Assembly (NCBI GenBank): GCA_013151705.1 | Contig: JAADHT010000150.1 | Coordinates: forward strand, 5,484 to 16,912 | Source: Kiritimatiellota bacterium | GTDB taxonomy: Bacteria; Verrucomicrobiota; Lentisphaeria; Victivallales; JAADHT01 | DNA length: 11,429 bases | Reading direction: 5' to 3' | Shown here: in pieces, positions 1 to 6,823 of the stretch | Position numbering within the stretch: position 1 is the stretch's first letter | How the letters are laid out: each line of letters begins with the position of its first letter | Made by a program: the position numbers and the translations under genes | Notes under the pieces: generated by a model | Told to the model about the DNA's origin: nothing | The model's input: the letters and a program-made list of their open reading frames with translations, nothing else | Database searches by the model: none

Positions 1-137
1 ACCTAACGGCTGAACAGTCCTGCGATTTAGATTAAAAAGAGAAAATCCTTCTTTTATCTCACTCTATTATACAAAACTTACGGATAAGTGGTTGCTGGGA
101 TCTCGTGTTGAGCGATAAGTAAACGGAGAAGTATGTA

Positions 138-341
138 ATGGATACATCGACTCTTATTTGGGGTATGATTTTCGGGGCGGTCGGATTGGGAATGTTCACC
201 TATGGGAAGCAGCAGAAAACTTTTATGCCGTTGTTTTCCGGCATCGCTTTAATGGTCATGCCGTATTTCGTCTTCAATGTTTATTTGCTGGTCGCGCTCG
301 GAGTGGCGCTGGTCGTTTTGCCGTTCCTCATTAAAATTTGA
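138..341 (+). CDS. Small hydrophobic membrane protein, 67 residues
   Basis: Almost the whole 67-residue product is hydrophobic. Two or three membrane segments can be drawn, at about residues 5-22, 30-46 and 48-65. A short basic turn (YGKQQK) follows the first helix. It resembles small conserved inner-membrane proteins that databases often label only as hypothetical or 'amino acid transport protein'; no experimental function is known to me. The ATG at 138 has a GGAG at 125-128, nine bases upstream. It overlaps by one base a minimal ATG-TAA start-stop pair at 133-138. The gene stands alone: the next gene is 186 bases away and there is no obvious operon partner. The reading frame is convincing because of its hydrophobic pattern and ribosome site, but the function is unknown. 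Confidence 0.75.
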   Translation: MDTSTLIWGMIFGAVGLGMFTYGKQQKTFMPLFSGIALMVMPYFVFNVYLLVALGVALVVLPFLIKI

Positions 342-474
342 TGTTGCGATTCACCACTCGCTCCGCTCAAGGCTCAAAGGCGCGAAGGACTGATCGCGCT
401 CGGAATTGGAGTAAGGTGCCATCAGGAGCGAATGAAACCCCGCGGACCAACTTTATGAGTCGCGGGAGTCGTTG

Positions 475-510
475 TGTTGAGCTGTAGCAATTGCAGATAA
501 GATCTCAACA
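475..510 (+). promoter_or_regulatory. Hairpin in the leader of the metallophosphoesterase gene
   Basis: TGTTGAG at 475-481 pairs perfectly with CTCAACA at 504-510, and the loop contains a self-complementary GCAATTGC-like core. It ends about eight bases before the A/G-rich ribosome site of the gene starting at 528, so it could affect initiation. The rest of 342-527 shows nothing recognisable apart from a weaker GC-rich inverted repeat near 438-467. The pairing is seen in the sequence; a regulatory role is a guess. Confidence 0.3.
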
Positions 511-527
511 ACGGAAAAAAGGAAAAC

Positions 528-1250
528 ATGAACAAGATAACAATCGCGCAGATATCCGACATTCATTGCGGGTCGTCCTATTTCGGAATGGAGCTGATGG
601 ACGCTTGCGTGGAGCGAATCAACGCGATGTCTCCGGATTTGCTGGTAGTATCGGGCGATCTGACTTCCGAGGGTTTTCTCCACGAGTACGAAATAGCGAT
701 GGAACAGATCAAACGTTTCAAAGTCGCCAGGAAATTGATAATTCCAGGCAACCACGACTCGCGCAACGTCGGATACCGCATCTTCGAGAAGATGATCGGA
801 AATCCGTTTCCGGTGGCGAAATTCAACGCCGACCTGATTGTCTGCGGCGCCGACTCCACCGAGCCGGATTTGGACGAGGGCCAGATCGGCAGGCACTGGA
901 CCGGAATGCTGAAGAAACGCTTCTCAGCCGACTTCAAACATAAAATACTGGTTCTGCACCACCATGTCATCTCGGTTCCGAATTGCGGACGCGAGATGAA
1001 CATCCTCCAAGACGCCGGCGACGTGTTGAAGATGGCGCACAAGGCCGGAGTGGATCTTATCCTTTCCGGACACAAGCACATTCCCTGGATATGGCGTTTG
1101 GAGAATATGAGGGTTGTCACTTGCTGCACGACCACCACGAAACGGGTACGGGGCTTCCATAAACCATCCTACAACGTAATCGAGATTGACTCGGCCGGAA
1201 TCCACATCAACCGCGTCGAGGTTTTCGGGAAGACTGTCAAAGTCTGCTGA
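528..1250 (+). CDS. Calcineurin-like metallophosphoesterase (CpdA/GpdQ type)
   Basis: This is a cytoplasmic di-metal phosphoesterase of 240 residues. All family motifs are visible in order: D11-x-H13 (SDIH), GDL with D44, GNHD with N75 and H76, a histidine cluster at 144-146, and GHKH with H182 and H184. These residues would hold two metal ions and activate water for hydrolysis of a phosphodiester or phosphomonoester. The layout matches class III cyclic nucleotide or glycerophosphodiester phosphodiesterases (CpdA, GpdQ), but the family is broad and the substrate cannot be read from the sequence. There is no signal peptide. The ATG at 528 follows an A-rich stretch with AAGG a few bases upstream and places the first motif at the usual distance from the N terminus. 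It is probably a single-gene unit, because an inverted repeat lies just behind its stop. Confidence 0.9.
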   Translation: MNKITIAQISDIHCGSSYFGMELMDACVERINAMSPDLLVVSGDLTSEGFLHEYEIAMEQIKRFKVARKLIIPGNHDSRNVGYRIFEKMIGNPFPVAKFNADLIVCGADSTEPDLDEGQIGRHWTGMLKKRFSADFKHKILVLHHHVISVPNCGREMNILQDAGDVLKMAHKAGVDLILSGHKHIPWIWRLENMRVVTCCTTTTKRVRGFHKPSYNVIEIDSAGIHINRVEVFGKTVKVC

Positions 1251-1252
1251 CG

Positions 1253-1271
1253 ATCCGCGGAAATCGCGGAT
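1253..1271. terminator. Inverted repeat behind the metallophosphoesterase gene
   Basis: ATCCGCG (1253-1259) and CGCGGAT (1265-1271) form a perfect 7-bp stem with a 5-base loop, starting three bases after the TGA stop at 1248-1250. No T-run follows, so it is not a textbook intrinsic terminator. It may end or stabilise the transcript. Confidence 0.4.
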
Positions 1272-1324
1272 TCACCTGAATCCAAACTTGGCGTTTTTAG
1301 AGACTTGGCGGTGAAAATCTCCGG

Positions 1325-1345
1325 TTTCCGCGAATTTCGCGGAAA
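1325..1345. promoter_or_regulatory. Near-perfect 21-base palindrome upstream of aroQ promoter
   Basis: The arms TTTCCGCGAA (1325-1334) and TTCGCGGAAA (1336-1345) are exact reverse complements around a single T. The palindrome ends four bases before a candidate -35 box at 1350. Its symmetry fits a dimeric regulator site. It could equally act as a transcript-end hairpin for the gene upstream. The structure is certain; the role is inferred. Confidence 0.45.
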
Positions 1346-1349
1346 AAGT

Positions 1350-1377
1350 TTGATGTTTCAAAAAATCGTTGTATATT
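1350..1377 (+). promoter_or_regulatory. Candidate sigma70-type promoter of aroQ
   Basis: TTGATG (1350-1355) and TATATT (1372-1377) are spaced by 16 bases. Transcription would start at about 1384-1385, at or next to the A of the aroQ ATG. No Shine-Dalgarno sequence is visible before that ATG, so the mRNA may be leaderless. Confidence 0.5.
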
Positions 1378-1384
1378 CCCCGCC

Positions 1385-1825
1385 ATGAGAATTTTGGTTG
1401 TGAATGGTCCCAATATGCAGTTGCTCGGCAAGCGCGAGCCGGACGTGTACGGTGTGGAGACTCTTGAAACGCTCGAAAACACACTTCGGTCTTTGGCTGA
1501 CGAGGCCGGAGTCGAATTGGAGTTTCTCCAGAGCAATCACGAGGGCGACATCGTCGACGCCATCGGTGCCGCCGTGGAGAGAATCGACGGCGTCATAATC
1601 AATCCGGCCGCGTACACGCACACGAGCGTGGCGATCCGGGACGCTTTGAAATCCGTTGACATACCGGCGGTGGAGGTGCACGTCAGCAATATTTCCGAGA
1701 GGGAGGATTTCAGGCACGCCTCTCTCACGGCCCCCGTTTGCGTGGGGCAGATCTGCGGATTCGGGCTGTTCGGATACGAGTTGGCGTTCCAAGCTATAAC
1801 GCGTATCTGCTCCCAAACTCCTTGA
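1385..1825 (+). CDS. aroQ: Type II 3-dehydroquinate dehydratase
   Basis: The enzyme converts 3-dehydroquinate to 3-dehydroshikimate, the third step of the shikimate pathway, in the cytoplasm as a dodecamer. At 146 residues it is the normal size for the small type II family. Conserved features are visible: the N-terminal VVNGPNMQLLG strand and loop, R17 in the lid, catalytic Y22 (VYG), N73 and H79 in NPAAYTHTS, H99 in EVHVSN, and R110 in the EDFRH segment. The start at 1385 is fixed by the conserved N terminus. No ribosome site precedes it, whereas a promoter-like pair ends eight bases upstream, which suggests leaderless initiation. Two TGA stops stand in tandem at the end. The accB gene follows 219 bases later with its own promoter; aroQ next to accB-accC is a common bacterial arrangement. 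Confidence 0.96.
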   Translation: MRILVVNGPNMQLLGKREPDVYGVETLETLENTLRSLADEAGVELEFLQSNHEGDIVDAIGAAVERIDGVIINPAAYTHTSVAIRDALKSVDIPAVEVHVSNISEREDFRHASLTAPVCVGQICGFGLFGYELAFQAITRICSQTP

Positions 1826-1930
1826 TGAGGTGGATGGATTAGTGAATGGCGACTATTGACGTATGAAAGCCATCGTTCGTGTTTTCGGTTTGAAAACGGA
1901 TCCGCGGGTTCAGTTTAGGTTTTGACGGAG

Positions 1931-1978
1931 TTTCGAGTCGAAAAGTTTATTTGATTTCGAAATTCCGTTCCATATATT
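1931..1978 (+). promoter_or_regulatory. Promoter of the accB-accC operon with adjacent palindrome
   Basis: TTGATT (1951-1956) and TATATT (1973-1978) are 16 bases apart, a good sigma70-like pair. The start point would be near 1985, giving a leader of about 60 bases. Seven bases upstream of the -35 box is a perfect palindrome, TTTCGA-G-TCGAAA (1931-1943), a possible operator. A further small hairpin (GTTTTC 1881-1886 with GAAAAC 1892-1897) lies in the same gap. Nothing coding was recognised in 1826-2044. Confidence 0.55.
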
Positions 1979-2044
1979 TGAGAGAGACCGCCGCGTCCGG
2001 GTGTGGTGTCCTACGACTAGTTTCGCGAACAAACGGAGTTTATT

Positions 2045-2506
2045 ATGAAGATTGATGAAATCAGGACGATCGTTCAGTTGATGTCGAAGCATGAACTGAC
2101 GGAATTCAAAATCGAAGCCGAGGAGATGCGTTTGTGCATAAAGAGGGCAGGAAATGGTGTCGCCGCCGCTCCCGTCGGACAGATGATGGCTCAACCAATG
2201 GCGGCCCCCGTTTCCCAAGCGGCCCCCCAAGTAGCCGACGCGCCAGCCGATGAACCCACTTCCGCGGTCGATAGAATAACAATCGACTCGCCGATAGTGG
2301 GCACGTTCTACGCCGCTCCGTCTCCTGAGGCCGAATCATTAGTGAAAATTGGGACTCAAGTGTCTCCCGACACGGTCGTCTGCATTATAGAGGCGATGAA
2401 GGTTATGAACGAGATAAAAGCGGAGAAAAGCGGTGTTATCAAGGAGTTTCTCATCGACAACGCTCAGCCCGTCGAGTTCGGTCAGCCTCTTTTCGTCATC
2501 GAATAG
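2045..2506 (+). CDS. accB: Biotin carboxyl carrier protein of acetyl-CoA carboxylase
   Basis: This is the carrier subunit of acetyl-CoA carboxylase. The lysine-bound biotin moves CO2 from biotin carboxylase to the carboxyltransferase in the first step of fatty acid synthesis. The 153 residues show the usual three parts. An N-terminal helical segment (1-37) probably binds AccC. An Ala/Pro/Met-rich flexible linker spans about 38-75. The biotinyl domain spans about 76-153. The modified lysine is K119 in EAMKVM, and the 'thumb' SPEAESLV at 93-100 is the one typical of AccB rather than other biotinyl proteins. The ATG at 2045 has CGGAG at 2034-2038. accC follows after 12 bases, the classic pair. 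Carboxyltransferase genes accA/accD are not in the window. Confidence 0.97.
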   Translation: MKIDEIRTIVQLMSKHELTEFKIEAEEMRLCIKRAGNGVAAAPVGQMMAQPMAAPVSQAAPQVADAPADEPTSAVDRITIDSPIVGTFYAAPSPEAESLVKIGTQVSPDTVVCIIEAMKVMNEIKAEKSGVIKEFLIDNAQPVEFGQPLFVIE

Positions 2507-2518
2507 GATTGTTTTTTC

Positions 2519-3886
2519 ATGTTTAAAAGAATACTTATAGCGAACAGAGGCGAGATAGCTTTGCGTATCATCAGAGCCTGCCGCGAAATGGGAATAGAGA
2601 CGGTGGCGGTTCATTCCCAGGCGGACGATGGAAGTTTGCACGTCGAGTTGGCCGATGAGGCGGTTCGCATAGGAGCGCCGCAGTCGACCTCAAGCTACCT
2701 GTTGATCGACCGTATTATCAGCGCCGCCGAAATATGCGATGTCGACGCCATCCATCCCGGATATGGATTTCTAGCGGAAAACGCGCATTTCGCGGAAGTG
2801 TGCGAATCCTGCAACATCAAATTCATTGGACCTTCTTCGGAACAGATCAAGACGTTGGGCGACAAATCCCGCGCCAGAGAGACAATGCTGGCGGCGGGTG
2901 TTCCAATCACTCCCGGAAGCGACGGCGAGATAGAGGACGAGGAGACCGCCATTAAAATCGCCGAGGAGTTGGGATATCCGGTGATAATCAAGGCCTCCGC
3001 CGGTGGCGGCGGAAAAGGCATGCGCGAGGCTAGAAACCAAGCAAGTTTGGTGCAGGGATTCCACGCCGCCGGCAACGAGGCCGAGATGGCTTTCGGAAAC
3101 GGCGCCGTGTACATTGAAAAACTCATAGAAAATCCAAGACACATAGAATTTCAGATACTGGCCGACGAGCATGGGCACGTCGTACATCTCGGAGAGCGCG
3201 ACTGCAGCCTGCAGAGAAGACACCAGAAACTTATAGAGGAATCTCCGTCCCCGGCGGTTTCGCGGACTTTGCGCCGCCGTATGGGCAACGCCGCCGTGAA
3301 AGCCGCGAAAGCCGCGAACTACACGAACGCCGGCACCATAGAGTTTCTTCTCTCATCGACGGGAGAATTCTACTTTATGGAGATGAACACCAGAATTCAA
3401 GTCGAGCATCCAGTCACCGAGGAGGTGACCGGGATAGATTTGATCAAGGAACAGATAAAAATCGCCGCCGGAGAAAAGCTCTCATTTTCTCAAAAAGACG
3501 TGAAATTCAATGGTCACGCCATAGAGTGCCGCATCAACGCGGAGAACCCGTTCAATGATTTCTCGCCCTGTCCGGGAACGGTCGAAATATTCAATCCTCC
3601 CGGGGGGATGGGAACCAGGGTGGATTCCCATGTCTATTCCGGCTACACGATATCGCCGTATTACGACAGCATGATAGCCAAACTGATTGTTCACGCGCCC
3701 GACAGGGCGCAGGCTCTCGCGAAAATGGAAAGAGCTCTCGATGAGTTTATCATACAAGGCGTTCAAACATCCATTCCATTCTCGAAATTTCTCATTGGAT
3801 CTCCGGAATTCAAAAAAGGAAGATTCGACACCGGCTATATCGAGAGAATCATGAATGGCGGGCTGTTTGACGAAACCCATAAATAA
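2519..3886 (+). CDS. accC: Biotin carboxylase subunit of acetyl-CoA carboxylase
   Basis: An ATP-grasp enzyme that carboxylates the biotin on AccB with ATP and bicarbonate. At 455 residues it matches the stand-alone bacterial AccC and keeps essentially the E. coli numbering. Visible features are the N-terminal domain (FKRILIANRGEIALR), the HPGYGFLAEN loop, K159 and the glycine-rich lid GGGGKGM (162-168), K238 in HQKLIEE, and E275. The active-site segment EMNTRIQVEHPVTE carries E288, N290, R292 and E296. No key residue is missing. The C terminus has no fused biotinyl domain, in line with a separate accB. The ribosome site is weak (AGGA about 12 bases upstream, overlapping the accB stop), so translation may depend on coupling to accB. 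The gene is followed after 38 bases by the Asp23-type gene. Confidence 0.97.
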   Translation: MFKRILIANRGEIALRIIRACREMGIETVAVHSQADDGSLHVELADEAVRIGAPQSTSSYLLIDRIISAAEICDVDAIHPGYGFLAENAHFAEVCESCNIKFIGPSSEQIKTLGDKSRARETMLAAGVPITPGSDGEIEDEETAIKIAEELGYPVIIKASAGGGGKGMREARNQASLVQGFHAAGNEAEMAFGNGAVYIEKLIENPRHIEFQILADEHGHVVHLGERDCSLQRRHQKLIEESPSPAVSRTLRRRMGNAAVKAAKAANYTNAGTIEFLLSSTGEFYFMEMNTRIQVEHPVTEEVTGIDLIKEQIKIAAGEKLSFSQKDVKFNGHAIECRINAENPFNDFSPCPGTVEIFNPPGGMGTRVDSHVYSGYTISPYYDSMIAKLIVHAPDRAQALAKMERALDEFIIQGVQTSIPFSKFLIGSPEFKKGRFDTGYIERIMNGGLFDETHK

Positions 3887-3924
3887 ATACTGCTTTGCAG
3901 TGGAACATAATAAGGAGCGAGTTT

Positions 3925-4341
3925 ATGAAAACAACGAAAAAAAGGAAAAGCGCAGTGCAAGGGGCCGTCAGCGCCGAAGGCAACGAATTGGGGTTGATTC
4001 ACATACATGAGAACGTGATAGCCGCCGCCGTCCGCCGAGCCGCCGGGCGGGTTGACGGAGTGATTCGCCTCGCCGGCAGTCCGTTGGTGAACAATATAGC
4101 GGAGTTGATCGGCAACAAAACGCTGGGCGATCGATCCATTGACGTGGAGATAGACGGAGAAACCGTCTCGATCGATGTTAAGGTCAATATCGCCTATGGA
4201 GCGCATGTGCCCACCGTAGCGTCAAGCTTGCAAAGCGCTATAGTGGGGGAGGTGGAGAAGATCACCGGTATGACGGTGACCGGGGTCGATGTCCTAGTGC
4301 AGGAGCTTGACGATCCGGAAACCCAGGAGGAAGACGAGTAA
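3925..4341 (+). CDS. Asp23/Gls24 family envelope stress protein
   Basis: The 138-residue protein has a basic, Lys-rich start (KTTKKRKS), then an Asp23/Gls24 domain at about residues 22-128, and an acidic tail (DDPETQEEDE). Family marks are IHIHENVIAAAVRRAAGRVDGVIRLAG near the start of the domain, then V.I-type strands, VNIAYGAHVPTVASSLQ, and ITGMTVTGVDVLVQEL at the end. In Firmicutes, Asp23 lies at the membrane through the anchor AmaP and is tied to envelope stress; in other phyla the role is unclear. I chose ATG 3925 because AAGGAG (3912-3917) sits seven bases before it. A TTG at 3895 is in frame but has no ribosome site. Its stop is one base from the next start, which codes for a likely membrane partner. 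Confidence 0.88.
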   Translation: MKTTKKRKSAVQGAVSAEGNELGLIHIHENVIAAAVRRAAGRVDGVIRLAGSPLVNNIAELIGNKTLGDRSIDVEIDGETVSIDVKVNIAYGAHVPTVASSLQSAIVGEVEKITGMTVTGVDVLVQELDDPETQEEDE

Positions 4342-4342
4342 A

Positions 4343-4789
4343 ATGATCACGTCATTTTATCAAGCCCTTTTCAGCTCGGGAAACAATGAGTTGCTTCTCA
4401 ACTTCAAGGCGGGGTATTTCACGGGTGTCACACTCGTTCTCGGTCTGATGTTGTTGTGGGCCATAGGTAGACTCATATATATCCGCAAGGCTAGAAAACG
4501 CATGAGGGAGATAATCATTCCGGGCGCCAATGGAGACTTGATTATTTCCGTCGCGGCGATTTCCGATATGGTTAAGGCTATTGTTTACGAGAAGTTCAAA
4601 CATATCAACGTGGACAAGTTGACTATTTGGAAAACTCCTCGCGGAATGGAGATGGACCTGCGCGGTGTCTACAAGCTTGACGGCGAGCATCTGCCGGACG
4701 TCTCGGACGCGATGCGCGAGGAGATATTCAAAAATCTCGAAGAGAATTTCGGGATACGTTCCATCATGAAAATCAATTGCGGAGTGTGA
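4343..4789 (+). CDS. AmaP-like membrane anchor with Asp23-type soluble domain
   Basis: The 148-residue product has one clear transmembrane helix (about residues 25-46, YFTGVTLVLGLMLLWAIGRL) and a basic stop-transfer stretch (RKARKRMR). The C-terminal cytoplasmic domain of about 95 residues contains GDLIISVAAISDMVKAIV and ends EENFGIRSIMKINCGV. That opening resembles the first helix of Asp23-fold domains. Together with the Asp23/Gls24 gene one base upstream, this suggests an AmaP-type anchor that recruits its neighbour to the membrane. The match to AmaP is by layout rather than strong sequence identity, so the name is tentative. ATG 4343 was chosen over an in-frame TTG at 4307 because AGGAGG (4325-4330) precedes it and the TTG would overlap the upstream gene. 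hisG starts two bases after its stop. Confidence 0.72.
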   Translation: MITSFYQALFSSGNNELLLNFKAGYFTGVTLVLGLMLLWAIGRLIYIRKARKRMREIIIPGANGDLIISVAAISDMVKAIVYEKFKHINVDKLTIWKTPRGMEMDLRGVYKLDGEHLPDVSDAMREEIFKNLEENFGIRSIMKINCGV

Positions 4790-4791
4790 AA

Positions 4792-5664
4792 ATGGGTAAA
4801 TTGACTTTGGGAATACCTAAAGGTAGTCTGGAGCTGACCACGGCCGAAATGTTCGCGAAAGCCGGATACAATATAAAAATCAGTTCGCGGTCTTATTTTC
4901 CGACCATAGACGATCCTGAAATAGAGTGCATGCTCATACGCGCCCAGGAAATGTCTCGTTACGTCGAGGAGGGGATTCTGGATTGCGGCCTCACCGGTAG
5001 AGACTGGATAGTCGAGAATGGTTCGGATGTCGAAGAAGTCGCGGAATTGGTTTACGGCAAAGTCGGACGCAAACCGTTGCGCTGGGTTCTCGCGGTTCCC
5101 GAGGGATCGGAGATCAAAGGCCCGAAGGATTTAGAGGGCAAGCGGATCGCCACCGAGGCGGTGGGTATGACCGAAAAATATCTCGCCAAGCACGGCGTTA
5201 AAGCCTCCGTGGAGTTCAGTTGGGGCGCCACCGAGGTCAAGCCTCCGAAACTTGCCGACGCGATAGTCGAGATCACGGAGACAGGATCGTCGCTGAAAGC
5301 CAACAAACTGCAGATAATAGACACCCTCTGCGAGACGACCACCCGTTTCATCGCCAACAAAGACGCTATGAAGGATGATTGGAAGAAAAGAAAAATTTCG
5401 AAGCTGGCGCTTCTCTTGAAGGCCGTGCTGGTGGCCGAAGGCAAAGTCGGGTTGATGATGAACGTGTCGACCGATAAATTTGAAGAGCTTATCGGAAAAG
5501 TTCCGGCGTTGGACCGACCGACCATCTCGCGGCTTGCCGACGACGGTGGCTACGCCTTGAACACGATAGTCGACGAGGTTGTCGTGCGCGATCTGATTCC
5601 GGAACTGATGGAGGCCGGAGCGACGGGAATAGTGGAGTATCCCCTGAACAAAATCATTCCTTGA
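4792..5664 (+). CDS. hisG: ATP phosphoribosyltransferase, long form
   Basis: Catalyses the first, committed step of histidine synthesis: ATP plus PRPP gives phosphoribosyl-ATP and pyrophosphate. The 290 residues fit the long, self-regulated HisG (HisG-L) rather than the short HisZ-dependent form. Visible features are the N-terminal GIPKGSLE, DCGLTGRDW (64-72) in the periplasmic-binding-protein-like fold, the PRPP signature DAIVEITETGSSLKAN (156-171), and a C-terminal ACT-like domain from about 210 ending GATGIVEYPLNKIIP. That domain is where histidine feedback inhibition acts in the family. ATG 4792 has GGAG at 4781-4784; an in-frame TTG at 4777 lies inside the upstream gene and is less likely. 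It is the last gene of the accB run and no other his genes are nearby. No clear terminator was found behind it, only a 7-bp repeat (GAGGTTG 5663-5669 with CAACCTC 5700-5706). Confidence 0.95.
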   Translation: MGKLTLGIPKGSLELTTAEMFAKAGYNIKISSRSYFPTIDDPEIECMLIRAQEMSRYVEEGILDCGLTGRDWIVENGSDVEEVAELVYGKVGRKPLRWVLAVPEGSEIKGPKDLEGKRIATEAVGMTEKYLAKHGVKASVEFSWGATEVKPPKLADAIVEITETGSSLKANKLQIIDTLCETTTRFIANKDAMKDDWKKRKISKLALLLKAVLVAEGKVGLMMNVSTDKFEELIGKVPALDRPTISRLADDGGYALNTIVDEVVVRDLIPELMEAGATGIVEYPLNKIIP

Positions 5665-5805
5665 GGTTGTTGGTTCCGCATCCGCGATTCGACGCGCGCC
5701 AACCTCCACCGCTACATCTTCGGGACGATTATCTGTCTGGCCCGCGTTCGGCAGATTCACCGGTGTAAAGTGGTAGGAGTTTTGATTTTTTTGATTATTC
5801 TCAAC

Positions 5806-6027
5806 TTATGACGCAATACATCCGCGATGTCCGTTCAGCCTCGACAGGATAATGAAACTCACTGGACCGACCACGTCGCCTATAAAGCCGAGCATAGCAA
5901 ATGCCGGCCCTTTCCCGAACCCTGTGAGTAGCGACTCAAAGGTGGCGTCAGCCGCAACTTCCAAGTGTTTGATCCACTCGATTTCATAGCGGAAATAACG
6001 CAGCATATCTCGAATCATGGCGAGCAT
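5806..6027 (-). CDS. Doubtful small open frame in the hisG-folE gap
   Basis: The 536-base gap between hisG and folE holds one minus-strand frame worth recording. From an ATG at 6027 it codes for 73 residues, with a helical charged start (MLAMIRDMLRYFRYEIEWIKHLE) and a more hydrophobic end (AFAMLGFIGDVVGPVSFIILSRL). The frame stays open upstream to about 6112 without an ATG. An overlapping frame in a different phase (start near 6120, MDNLTAFIAYCNF) makes a frameshifted older gene conceivable. A weak AGGA lies just before the ATG at 6027. I do not recognise the product. It may be a real small membrane protein, a remnant, or chance. Confidence 0.25.
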   Translation of the reverse strand: MLAMIRDMLRYFRYEIEWIKHLEVAADATFESLLTGFGKGPAFAMLGFIGDVVGPVSFIILSRLNGHRGCIAS

Positions 6028-6200
6028 ACGATCCTGTTTTTCGCATTCACGGTCGAGCGCGAGCGGTTTATATTGGAGGGGAAATTGCAATAAGCGATGA
6101 AAGCGGTTAAGTTATCCATGGTGCGGCAAACACACCGGATGCCCGCTTTCGGTCGATTGGATTCAGCGGCAAACCAGCGCGAAATATTGTGGAGACGCGA

Positions 6201-6746
6201 ATGGAAAATATCTACAGACAATTATTGGCGGCGATTGGCACGGAGGATTTGACTAGAGCGGGGTTGGTGGACACTCCAAAACGCGCCTCCAACGCATTCA
6301 AATTTCTCACCAAGGGATACAAAGAGGATGTCGGCGCCGTCGTCAACGCCGCTCTTTTCGAAACAGACTCCGACGAGATGATCATCGTCAAGGACATAGA
6401 ATTATATTCTTTGTGCGAACATCATCTCCTGCCTTTTTTCGGCAAATGTCATGTCGGATACATTCCCAAAGGGAAAATAATAGGTTTGTCGAAAATAGCC
6501 AGAATCGTGGACGTGTTCGCCAGGCGATTGCAGGTGCAGGAGAATCTCACGAAGGAAGTGGCGGAATCCATCCTTGAATGCACTGGAGCTCTTGGCGTGG
6601 CGGTTGTGATCGAGGCGAAACATCTCTGTATGATGATGCGCGGCGTCGCGAAACAGAATTCGATAATGAAGACCTCCTGCATGCTTGGCGCCTTCAGAAA
6701 CGATTCCGCGACACGCGCGGAGTTTATGAGCTTGATAAAATCATAA
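6201..6746 (+). CDS. folE: GTP cyclohydrolase I
   Basis: Converts GTP to 7,8-dihydroneopterin triphosphate and formate, the entry step of folate and other pterin pathways, in the cytoplasm as a homodecamer. The 181 residues carry the diagnostic zinc and active-site segments: ELYSLCEHHLLPFFGKCHVGYIPKGK with the Cys and His ligands, the KIARIVDVFARRLQVQE helix, and the second zinc cysteine in HLCMMMRGV. The ending with SCMLGAFRND and EFMSLIKS is typical of the family. The start is ATG 6201 with GGAG at 6191-6194; a GTG four codons earlier is less likely because it overlaps that ribosome site. The stop codon lies inside the first bases of a long hairpin. A pteridine-reductase-like gene follows 77 bases later, suggesting a shared pterin function. 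Confidence 0.96.
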   Translation: MENIYRQLLAAIGTEDLTRAGLVDTPKRASNAFKFLTKGYKEDVGAVVNAALFETDSDEMIIVKDIELYSLCEHHLLPFFGKCHVGYIPKGKIIGLSKIARIVDVFARRLQVQENLTKEVAESILECTGALGVAVVIEAKHLCMMMRGVAKQNSIMKTSCMLGAFRNDSATRAEFMSLIKS

Positions 6747-6788
6747 ACTTTCAGCGGTTTCAGAGTACAGAAATCGTTGAAAGTTTAT
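6743..6788 (+). terminator. 19-bp hairpin starting at the folE stop codon
   Basis: ATAAACTTTCA (6743-6753) pairs perfectly with TGAAAGTTTAT (6778-6788). Inside it GCGGTTTC (6754-6761) pairs with GAAATCGT (6770-6777) through two G-U pairs, leaving an 8-base loop (6762-6769). The TAA of folE (6744-6746) is part of the stem. The right arm ends in TTTATCTT rather than a pure T-run, so it may act as a terminator, an attenuator, or a 3'-end stabiliser between folE and the next gene. Confidence 0.6.
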
Positions 6789-6823
6789 CTTGCGGCTATT
6801 GCCGCTGAAACTCCAAGAAAAAA

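Noticed and set aside
453..1205. Several long minus-strand frames opposite the metallophosphoesterase
   Set aside because: They are shadows of a gene with all metal-binding motifs in order; none has a recognisable domain.
3895..3924. Upstream TTG start for the Asp23/Gls24 gene
   Set aside because: The ATG at 3925 has a strong AAGGAG at good spacing, while the TTG has none and lies in a small hairpin (ACTGC-TTT-GCAGT at 3889-3901).
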